This document shows positions 25,636 through 32,541 of a stretch of DNA of 64,000 nucleotides, in pieces. How positions within the stretch are numbered: the first letter of the stretch is position 1; each line of letters opens with the position of its first letter. The position numbers were made by a program, and so were the translations under genes. The DNA lies in the NCBI GenBank assembly GCA_002342415.1, contig DDPY01000009.1:8637-72636 (forward strand), read 5' to 3'. The notes below the pieces were generated by a model. The model did not search any database. It saw nothing but the letters and a program-made list of their open reading frames with translations, and was not told where the DNA came from. This DNA comes from Prevotella sp. UBA2456. Lineage in GTDB: Bacteria; Bacteroidota; Bacteroidia; Bacteroidales; Bacteroidaceae.

Positions 25636-26109
25636 TCAGAGGATTTCCCTCGCCATCATACGCTGCTCCGCAAGGGCAGCGTATTTTGTTCCGGGACGCC
25701 CGTAGTTGGCATAGGGATAGATGGAGATGCCGCCACGAGGCATAAACAGCCCTACCACCTCGATATACTTCGGGTCCATCAGTGCTACCAAATCTTTCAT
25801 GATAATGTTCACGCAGTCCTCGTGGAAGTCGCCATGATTGCGGAACGAGAAGAGGTAGAGCTTCAGGCTCTTCGACTCCACCATCCGATGGTCGGGAATA
25901 TACATAATCTTAATCTCCGCGAAGTCGGGCTGACCCGTAATCGGGCACAGTGACGTAAACTCCGGACAATTGAACTGCACCCAGTAGTCGTTGTCCGGGT
26001 GCTTGTTCTCAAACGTCTCCAGCACCTCTGGTGCATACGTCATCTTATAGTCTGCCTCCTTACCCAGGAGCTGCAGTTTTTCTTGTTTACGATCTATCAT
26101 GTCTATCAA
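25636..26109 (-). CDS. queF: preQ1 synthase QueF
   Basis: This 157-residue NADPH-dependent nitrile reductase reduces preQ0 to preQ1 in queuosine synthesis. The active-site Cys55 lies in EFTSLCPITGQPDF, and the NADPH/substrate block FRNHGDFHEDCVN follows. The length fits the unimodular type (about 150). It overlaps the end of the transporter gene by 4 bp, so the two are co-translated. The last codons double as a terminator hairpin for the opposite gene. Confidence 0.96.
   Translation of the reverse strand: MIDMIDRKQEKLQLLGKEADYKMTYAPEVLETFENKHPDNDYWVQFNCPEFTSLCPITGQPDFAEIKIMYIPDHRMVESKSLKLYLFSFRNHGDFHEDCVNIIMKDLVALMDPKYIEVVGLFMPRGGISIYPYANYGRPGTKYAALAEQRMMAREIL
25658..25687 (+). terminator. 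terminator inside the queF 3' end
   Basis: ATACGCTGC (25658-25666) pairs perfectly with GCAGCGTAT (25676-25684), followed by TTTTG on the plus strand. It lies in the codons for QueF residues about 142-151 and serves the convergent barrel gene. Confidence 0.75.
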
Positions 26110-26822
26110 TGTTCTAATGTCAGTTTAAACACGTTGTACGAGATGTCCTCGTCGTACACATCCTCCTGTTCTACGCACTTCAGCCAGGTCACTACGCGCA
26201 ACGTCAGCGGAAGAACCAGTATCTCATATACCGTCTTCAGCACCACCTGCCACAGCATCAGCTCCATCAACGCCTCTCCGGGCACAATGCCGCCGAGCGC
26301 CAACGGGAAGAAGATGAGCGAGTCGGCAGTCTCGCCGGCAATGGTACTCATCACTGCCCTCAGCGAGAAGCTGCGTGTAAAGCCCTCCTTCGAATGCCCT
26401 CTGTCGGCCAGCTTCATGCGCGACATCACATAGGCATTCATAAACGATCCCACCAGGAAAGCCAGGAACGAGGCTGCCGCCACGCGCGGAGCCAGTCCGA
26501 ACACCCCGTGGAATCCCTCCTCATTGGTATAATAGGAAGCCGCCGGTATCCAGTCGCACAGCGCACCCATCAACACGAAGAAGAAGTTCATCGCAAATCC
26601 CAGCCAGATGAGCATCCTCATCCGACGGTAGCCCCACACCTCGCATACACAGTCGTTGACAATATACGACAAGGGAAAGACGATGAGCCCGCCCGTCACC
26701 GAGATAGTACCTAACGAAATTTGCTTTGTTGCGAAAAGGTTTGCCGCTATCAGGCAAACACAGAACAGCGTACCGAAAAGCATAAACAGTACACTGACCT
26801 TGTTGTTGTCGTTCTGTTTCAT
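26106..26822 (-). CDS. yhhQ: queuosine precursor transporter (YhhQ / VUT family)
   Basis: This 238-residue polytopic protein has six or seven hydrophobic segments and the family block GGLIVFPLSYIVNDCVCEVWGY. Members import preQ0/preQ1, and the 4-bp overlap with queF supports that role. A longer frame to 26906 is rejected because the -7 element (26892-26899) lies inside it; the ATG at 26822 is the only start downstream that gives a normal N-terminus (MKQNDNNKVSVLF). Confidence 0.88.
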   Translation of the reverse strand: MKQNDNNKVSVLFMLFGTLFCVCLIAANLFATKQISLGTISVTGGLIVFPLSYIVNDCVCEVWGYRRMRMLIWLGFAMNFFFVLMGALCDWIPAASYYTNEEGFHGVFGLAPRVAAASFLAFLVGSFMNAYVMSRMKLADRGHSKEGFTRSFSLRAVMSTIAGETADSLIFFPLALGGIVPGEALMELMLWQVVLKTVYEILVLPLTLRVVTWLKCVEQEDVYDEDISYNVFKLTLEH

Positions 26823-26840
26823 TGTTCTTGTTTTGTTAAA

Positions 26841-26899
26841 GGGGGTCCGCCTGTCGCTCAGGTTTCGCAAGTACCCCTGTATTTTACGCTGCAAAGGTA
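26841..26899 (-). promoter_or_regulatory. promoter and structured leader of yhhQ-queF
   Basis: CAAAGGTA (26892-26899) is TACCTTTG on the minus strand. The about 65-base leader can form GGGGT...ACCCC enclosing CCTG-AGCGA-CAGG, followed by an A-rich stretch before the ATG. It does not match a preQ1 riboswitch consensus that I can recall, but its place before a queuosine operon makes a regulatory role possible. Confidence 0.35.
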
Positions 26900-26963
26900 C
26901 GGACAATTCAGCGGAAAACCAAATTTTTCTTCACTTTTGTATCGTTTATTACTTTATTTTTAT

Positions 26964-26971
26964 TACCTTTG
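26964..26971 (+). promoter_or_regulatory. nagB -7 element
   Basis: TACCTTTG lies 39 bases before the nagB ATG. A TTTG at 26936-26939 is 24 bases upstream, slightly beyond the usual gap. Confidence 0.55.
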
Positions 26972-27010
26972 CCATCAAAAACATAGAGTTAACTATTTAT
27001 TTGGACAATT

Positions 27011-27805
27011 ATGAGAGTTATTATTGAAAACGATTATCAGAAAATGTCACAGTGGGCAGCTGAGCATGTCATCAGTCGCATCAACAGCTTCCAACCCACC
27101 AAGGAAAAACCGTTCGTGCTGGGACTGCCTACCGGTTCGTCGCCCGAGGGGATGTATGCCTGCCTGGTAAAAGCCAACAAAGAGGGCCGCGTATCGTTCA
27201 AGAACGTCCTCACGTTCAATATGGACGAGTATGTAGGACTGCCCGAGAGCCATCCTGAGTCCTACCACTCGTTCATGGCGCGCAACCTCTTCGACCATAT
27301 CGACTGCCCCAAGGAGAACATCCACATCCTCAACGGCAATGCCAGCGACCTCGCTGCCGAGTGCGCCCACTACGAGCAGATGATACAGGAGGCTGGAGGC
27401 ATCGACCTCTTCATCGGCGGCATCGGACCGGACGGCCATATAGCCTTCAACGAACCTTATTCGTCGCTGACCTCCCGCACACGAGTAAAGACGCTCACCA
27501 CCGACACCATCATTGCCAACTCGCGCTTCTTCGAGGGCGATGTCAACAAGGTGCCCAAGCTGGCACTCACCGTTGGCGTAGGCACCGTGATGGATGCCCG
27601 CGAGGTGATGATACTCGTCAACGGACACCATAAGGCACGCGCCCTGAAAGCCGCCATCGAGGGAGCCGTCACCCACGAGTGGACCATCTCCGCCCTGCAG
27701 ATGCACCAGCACGGCATCATTGTGGCCGACGAGCCCGCCACCGACGAGCTCAAGGTTTCCACCTACAAGTACTTCAAGGACATTGAAAAGGATAACCTCC
27801 TGTAA
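27011..27805 (+). CDS. nagB: glucosamine-6-phosphate deaminase
   Basis: This 264-residue cytosolic enzyme converts glucosamine 6-phosphate to fructose 6-phosphate and ammonia. It contains the phosphate loop LPTGSSPEGMY, NMDEY with the catalytic Asp, and GIGPDGHIAFNEP with the catalytic His/Glu. The length is close to E. coli NagB (266). Only a barrel gene follows it, 10 bp downstream; no nagA is nearby. Confidence 0.95.
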   Translation: MRVIIENDYQKMSQWAAEHVISRINSFQPTKEKPFVLGLPTGSSPEGMYACLVKANKEGRVSFKNVLTFNMDEYVGLPESHPESYHSFMARNLFDHIDCPKENIHILNGNASDLAAECAHYEQMIQEAGGIDLFIGGIGPDGHIAFNEPYSSLTSRTRVKTLTTDTIIANSRFFEGDVNKVPKLALTVGVGTVMDAREVMILVNGHHKARALKAAIEGAVTHEWTISALQMHQHGIIVADEPATDELKVSTYKYFKDIEKDNLL

Positions 27806-27815
27806 CATAACCAAA

Positions 27816-28448
27816 ATGAAGAAACTAATCATCCTGATACTTTCTGCACTGCTGAGCGTACCCTCAGCAGCGCAGATTTACAAACATCTGGAAGAAAACC
27901 GCTACAATCGCGATGGTAACGAACACTATTACGGACTACGCCTCGGACTCAACCTGTCCAGCATTAGCAGCGGCGACATCAACCTCGATGCCGATGCCTT
28001 TGCCGGACTCTATCTCGGCGCCAACTATGGCATACAGCTCTCGCGCATGTCGCCCGTATGGTTCGAAGTCGGACTCGCCTACTCCGAGAAAGGAGGCATC
28101 GGACATATCGACGGCGAGCGAGTCAAATACCGTTTAAGCTATCTCGAAATGCCACTTGTCATCAAGTACTCCATCGAGGTTGGCGATTTCCATGTGCAGC
28201 CTCTATTAGGCGGCTATCTCGCCGTAGGCATTACGGGTAAGACCAAAGACTATCGCACCCGCGACTCTTACTCTTCCTTCGACACCTTTCGCCGCTTCGA
28301 CGGAGGACTGCGCATAGGCTGCGGTGCCGAGTATCAGATGATTTATCTCGAAGCAGGCTTTGACTTCGGTCTGGCCAACACCAACAAAGACGACTTCGAC
28401 ACGGCCCACAACCGCTGTCTCTACATCGCAGCAGGCGTCAACTTCTAA
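27816..28448 (+). CDS. PorT-family outer-membrane beta-barrel protein
   Basis: This 210-residue protein has a signal peptide (MKKLIILILSALLSVPSAAQ). Strands such as YYGLRLGLNLSSISSG and YLEMPLVIKYSIEVGDFHVQPLLGGYLAVG are typical of the PorT-like beta-barrel family. A longer frame inside nagB is rejected in favour of the ATG before the signal peptide. It is probably co-transcribed with nagB; the function is unknown. Confidence 0.8.
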   Translation: MKKLIILILSALLSVPSAAQIYKHLEENRYNRDGNEHYYGLRLGLNLSSISSGDINLDADAFAGLYLGANYGIQLSRMSPVWFEVGLAYSEKGGIGHIDGERVKYRLSYLEMPLVIKYSIEVGDFHVQPLLGGYLAVGITGKTKDYRTRDSYSSFDTFRRFDGGLRIGCGAEYQMIYLEAGFDFGLANTNKDDFDTAHNRCLYIAAGVNF

Positions 28449-28471
28449 ATAGAATTAGTGAATTTACTTCG

Positions 28472-28530
28472 TCTCGGCAACAAAAATAAGTGAATTTATT
28501 TTGTAGTGCTTTCAACTTTTCGTAACTTTG
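28472..28530 (+). promoter_or_regulatory. promoter with AT inverted repeat (copy 1)
   Basis: TCTCGG, then AAAAATAA...TTTATTTTGTA, then a 17-base gap and TAACTTTG (28523-28530). TTTG at 28500-28503 is the -33 box with a 19-base gap. The arrangement recurs at 46191-46250 with identical spacing. Confidence 0.7.
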
Positions 28531-28535
28531 CAGGC

Positions 28536-28886
28536 GTGAACGCAAAAACGAAAAGACTCCTCGCATCACGCGTGCTGTTGGCGGTATTCCTGCCAATGCT
28601 CCTTTTTGCGTCGCTACACCTCCATCCCCACCAGTCGCTGACTGCCGATGAATGTACAGAATGTGTCAACCACCATTGTGGCGGACACCTTGGCCAGCAA
28701 ACCATGACCTTGCACGACTGCGTGCTCTGTCAGATGCTGACACTGCCCATGCTGGCAGCAGTGGCAATGGCGGTAAGACTTATTGATTATGTTTGTACAA
28801 AGCACTATGCTCCCTGCTGCCGCTGTCACTACAGCCAGCCTTGGAGCACACTCGTGACGCGTGGTCCTCCACACGCTTGTTCTTGA
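28536..28886 (+). CDS. small Cys/His-rich exported protein
   Basis: This is about 116 residues from a GTG at 28536. An earlier GTG at 28506 lies before the -7 element, so it cannot be used. The GTG is 6 bases after that element, so the mRNA would be nearly leaderless; an ATG at 28596 is the alternative but would lose the basic signal N-region (NAKTKR). After the signal comes a Cys/His-rich stretch (ECTECVNHHCGGHLG, HDCVLCQML) and a second hydrophobic segment. It is similar in style to small DUF2946/DUF6769 proteins found before metal-uptake TonB receptors. It lies 46 bp before such a receptor. Confidence 0.6.
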   Translation: MNAKTKRLLASRVLLAVFLPMLLFASLHLHPHQSLTADECTECVNHHCGGHLGQQTMTLHDCVLCQMLTLPMLAAVAMAVRLIDYVCTKHYAPCCRCHYSQPWSTLVTRGPPHACS

Positions 28887-28932
28887 ACAAGTGAGACACG
28901 AAACAAACATTATTCATCTAAGTAATTACAAC

Positions 28933-31212
28933 ATGAACAGACTTATCATCAGTCTGTCACTGCTGTGCATATGCACATCGGTGACAGCACAAGGCGGCGG
29001 TGCGCATCATCCGTCGCACAATAGTACCCATCACCACCACAGACAAGACACGACAGACATTTTCTATCGCCACCTGAAGCTGAACGAACTGGTGGTGACG
29101 GGCGTGACAGGCGACACGAAGCTCAAGAACTCGACAGCCCCCATCACCATTGTCAGTCCGAAGGACCTGCGGTCGACAGCCTCGACCAACATCATCGACG
29201 CCATAGCCCACCAACCCGGCATGTCGCAACTGACGACAGGCAGCGGCATCTCGAAACCCATTATCCGCGGACTGGGCTACAACCGCGTAGTGGTGATGAG
29301 CGAAGGTGTGCGTCAGGAAGGCCAGCAATGGGGCGGCGAACATGGAATAGAGGTAGACGGCAGTGCCGTCAACTCGGTAGAGATACTGAAAGGCCCGGCC
29401 TCACTGATGTACGGGTCGGACGCGATGGCGGGAGTGGTGATACTACACCCCCAGCCCACTCCGGCCGAAGGCGAGCTGCGAGGCAGCGTGAGCACGGAAT
29501 ACCAGACCAACAACGGACTGTTAGGTCTCTCGCTCAACATGGGCGGCAACCACGGAGGTTTCGTCTGGGATGCCCGCTGGAGCGGCAAAATGGCTCATGC
29601 CTACAAGAACAAATTCGACGGCTACGTGCCCGGTTCACAATTCAAGGAGATGGGCGGTCGGCTGATGGTGGGCCTGCAGAAACACTGGGGCCACTCACGC
29701 CTGACGGGGACTCTATTCCACCTGAAACCCAGCATTATAGAGGGCGCACGCAGCGAGACGACGGGCGATTTGCTCGCTGCCGACGGATGGAGGAGCCACA
29801 GCTACAGCGCATCGCTGCCCTACCAGCAGGTGAGGCACTACAAACTGGTATGGGACAACGCGCTGAACCTGCAACACGGAATACTGAAACTGATTCTTGG
29901 CTATCAGCAAAACCGCCGTCAGGAATTTGAGGAGCATCACCACGACGAGGACCATGAGGCCGAAGGCCACGAACACGAAGCCGAGGAAGAACATGAACAC
30001 GAGCACCATCATCACAGCGCCGACGAGCCAGCACTCTACTTCAAGCTGCACACCGTGACCTACGACATGCGCTATCTCACCCACGAGTGGGACGGATGGA
30101 AGCTATCGGCCGGCGTGGGCGGCATGTGGCAGCAGTCGCAGAACTTAGGAGTAGAATTTCTAATACCTGCCTATCGGCTATTTGATGTGGGCGTATATGC
30201 CACCGTGAGCAAGACCCTGAACCGCTGGACACTGAACGGCGGACTGCGCTATGACCACCGACACCTGCACGGTGACGAACTGATAGAGGACGAGGCAGTG
30301 CGTTTTGCCGACTTCAGCCGCCACTTCAACGGTGTGACAGGTAGCGTGGGAGCCGTTTGGAACGTGAACGACCACCTGAATGTCAGATTGAATGTGGCAC
30401 GCGGCTTCCGCGCACCCAACATGAGTGAATTAGGGTCGAACGGCAACCACGAAGGTTCGCTGCGCTACGAGATAGGCGACCAGCAGCTAAAGGCAGAATA
30501 CAGCCTGCAGGCCGACCTGGGCATAGACTTCACGTCGCGCTATGTCTCAGCACAGCTGGCCCTTTTTGCCAACCATATCGACAACTACATCTTTATCAAA
30601 GGCGAGGGCGACGAGCAGATAGACGGTGTGGCCGTCTACCGCTACACGCAGGGCGATGCCCGCCTGATGGGATTCGAAGCTGGCATCGACGTGCATCCCA
30701 TCCACTCGCTGCACTTCGCCAACACCTTCTCGTATGTTCACGCACGACTGCTGCACCAGACGGATGACAGGAAATGGCTTCCCTACACCCCTGCTCCACG
30801 ATGGACATCAGAACTGAAATGGGAGCTGGCCCACCACAGTCATACCACCATCGGGCATCGGCACGAAGCCAACCACAAGCACTTCACCGCACCAGTGACC
30901 CTGAACAACATCTATCTGGCGGCAAGCATCGACTGCTATCTGCGACAGAATAATATCTACCGGGCAGACCTAACGGAGACGACTACTCCCAGCTATACGC
31001 TGCTGAACCTTTCGGCAGGCACCGACATCCTCATCGGCGGCATGAAATGTGCCGAGTTCTACGTCACCGTCCACAATTTGTTCAACCGTGCCTACCAAAG
31101 CCATCTGAGCCGACTGAAATATGCCGACATCAACACTGTCACTGGCAGGCAAGGTGTCTATAACATGGGACGTAACATCACTCTCAAGTTGGTAGTCCCC
31201 ATCAACTTCTAA
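28933..31212 (+). CDS. TonB-dependent receptor with His-rich loops (probable metal uptake)
   Basis: This is a 759-residue outer-membrane receptor: signal peptide (1-20, ending VTAQ), a plug domain about 45-155 (LNELVVTGVTG as TonB-box region, PIIRGLGYNRVVVMSEGVRQ) and a 22-strand barrel ending in LKLVVPINF. Three His-rich stretches stand out: just after the signal (HHPSHNSTHHHH), a loop at about 333-366 with more than a dozen His mixed with Asp/Glu, and one at about 632-650 (HHSHTTIGHRHEANHKH). This resembles zinc receptors such as ZnuD. The ATG at 28933 is chosen over an upstream GTG because it precedes the signal peptide. Confidence 0.88.
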   Translation: MNRLIISLSLLCICTSVTAQGGGAHHPSHNSTHHHHRQDTTDIFYRHLKLNELVVTGVTGDTKLKNSTAPITIVSPKDLRSTASTNIIDAIAHQPGMSQLTTGSGISKPIIRGLGYNRVVVMSEGVRQEGQQWGGEHGIEVDGSAVNSVEILKGPASLMYGSDAMAGVVILHPQPTPAEGELRGSVSTEYQTNNGLLGLSLNMGGNHGGFVWDARWSGKMAHAYKNKFDGYVPGSQFKEMGGRLMVGLQKHWGHSRLTGTLFHLKPSIIEGARSETTGDLLAADGWRSHSYSASLPYQQVRHYKLVWDNALNLQHGILKLILGYQQNRRQEFEEHHHDEDHEAEGHEHEAEEEHEHEHHHHSADEPALYFKLHTVTYDMRYLTHEWDGWKLSAGVGGMWQQSQNLGVEFLIPAYRLFDVGVYATVSKTLNRWTLNGGLRYDHRHLHGDELIEDEAVRFADFSRHFNGVTGSVGAVWNVNDHLNVRLNVARGFRAPNMSELGSNGNHEGSLRYEIGDQQLKAEYSLQADLGIDFTSRYVSAQLALFANHIDNYIFIKGEGDEQIDGVAVYRYTQGDARLMGFEAGIDVHPIHSLHFANTFSYVHARLLHQTDDRKWLPYTPAPRWTSELKWELAHHSHTTIGHRHEANHKHFTAPVTLNNIYLAASIDCYLRQNNIYRADLTETTTPSYTLLNLSAGTDILIGGMKCAEFYVTVHNLFNRAYQSHLSRLKYADINTVTGRQGVYNMGRNITLKLVVPINF

Positions 31213-31216
31213 AAAG

Positions 31217-31250
31217 AAAGGCCAAAAATTTTTGGCCTTTTCTTTTTTTT
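31217..31250 (+). terminator. terminator of the TonB receptor gene
   Basis: A perfect 24-bp palindrome (31217-31240) with stem core AAAGGCCAAAAA is followed by a run of T. Confidence 0.88.
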
Positions 31251-31262
31251 TGCGTACCTTTG
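31231..31262 (+). promoter_or_regulatory. pepT promoter overlapping the terminator
   Basis: TTTG (31231-31234) lies in the right arm of the terminator. TACCTTTG (31255-31262) follows after 20 bases, 25 bases before the pepT ATG. Confidence 0.6.
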
Positions 31263-31287
31263 TTGCCCTATAAATATAACGGGAGAA

Positions 31288-32511
31288 ATGGACATTACAG
31301 AAAGATTTCTAAACTACACCAAATTCGACACACAGTCGAGCGAGGACAGCGAGAGTGTGCCCAGTACCAGTAAGCAACTGCTGTTTGCGGAATATCTGAA
31401 GAAAGAACTCGAACACGAAGGTCTGGATGACGTAGAGATGGACGAGAAAGGCTATCTCTATGCCACCCTGAAGAGCAATATCAAGGGCCACGTACCCACC
31501 ATAGGCTTCATCTCGCACTATGACACCAGTCCCGACTGTTCTGGTGCTGACATCAAAGCCCAGATTGTCCGCCAATACGACGGCTCAGACATTCTGCTCT
31601 CTGAGGGCATCACCATGAGTCCTAAGAAATTTCCTGAATTGCTGCAACACACAGGCGAAGACCTCATCGTCACCGACGGCACCACCCTGCTGGGGGCAGA
31701 CGACAAGGCTGGCATAGCCGAAATCGTGCAGGCAATGGTCTATCTCCAGCAGCACAAGGAGATTAAGCATGGCAAGATTCGCATCGCCTTCAACCCCGAC
31801 GAGGAGATAGGCATGGGTGCTCACCACTTCGATGTCGAGAAGTTCGGCTGCGACTGGGCTTACACGATAGATGGCGGTGATGTGGGCGAATTGGAGTTTG
31901 AGAACTTCAACGCCGCCTCGGCCAAGATCAGCATCAAGGGCATCAGCGTACACCCTGGCTATGCCAAGGGCAAGATGGTGAATGCCAATGTGCTGGCCAA
32001 CGAATTTGCCAGCATGCTGCCCAAAGACGAGACTCCCGAGACAACGGAGGGCTATCAGGGATTCTTCCACCTGCTGAATATCCAGTCGAACGTAGAACTG
32101 GCCAAGTTGTCGTATATCATCCGCGACCATGACCGCGAGCGCTTCGAAGACCGCAAGCGACTCATCTGCCGCTGTGCCGAGCTGATGAACGAGAAGTACG
32201 GCGAGGGCACCGTCACGGCCGAGGTGAACGACCAATATTACAACATGAAGGAGAAGATAGACCCTCAGATGCACGTCATCGACCTGGTGCTGAAAGCCAT
32301 GCAGCAGGTCGGAGTTTCACCCAAGGTGAAGCCTATCCGTGGCGGCACCGACGGTGCTCAGCTGTCGTTCAAAGGGCTCCCCTGCCCCAATATCTTTGCC
32401 GGCGGCATCAACTTCCACGGACCCTACGAGTTCATACCCATCCAGTCGATGGAAAAAGCTACGCAGGTGATTGTCAAAATCTGTGAACTCACTGCTGCGT
32501 ACAACGAATAG
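31288..32511 (+). CDS. pepT: peptidase T (tripeptide aminopeptidase)
   Basis: This 407-residue cytosolic M20 zinc exopeptidase removes N-terminal residues from tripeptides. It has the metal-site blocks SHYDTSPD, LLGADDKAG, DEEIGMGAHHFD and YTIDGGDVGELEFENFNAA. The length equals the E. coli enzyme (408). It is the first gene of a likely unit with the antiporter, 30 bp downstream. Confidence 0.96.
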   Translation: MDITERFLNYTKFDTQSSEDSESVPSTSKQLLFAEYLKKELEHEGLDDVEMDEKGYLYATLKSNIKGHVPTIGFISHYDTSPDCSGADIKAQIVRQYDGSDILLSEGITMSPKKFPELLQHTGEDLIVTDGTTLLGADDKAGIAEIVQAMVYLQQHKEIKHGKIRIAFNPDEEIGMGAHHFDVEKFGCDWAYTIDGGDVGELEFENFNAASAKISIKGISVHPGYAKGKMVNANVLANEFASMLPKDETPETTEGYQGFFHLLNIQSNVELAKLSYIIRDHDRERFEDRKRLICRCAELMNEKYGEGTVTAEVNDQYYNMKEKIDPQMHVIDLVLKAMQQVGVSPKVKPIRGGTDGAQLSFKGLPCPNIFAGGINFHGPYEFIPIQSMEKATQVIVKICELTAAYNE

Positions 32512-32541
32512 ACAAAGCTACAGCGGAAAACAACAAACAAA

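Noticed and set aside
26841..26878. Canonical preQ1-I or preQ1-II riboswitch
   Set aside because: The conserved loop and tail sequences of those classes, as far as I can recall them, are not seen; only a generic nested hairpin is visible.
28861..28932. Upstream GTG start for the TonB receptor
   Set aside because: It would put 24 residues before the signal peptide and overlap the preceding gene; ATG 28933 begins a normal signal peptide.
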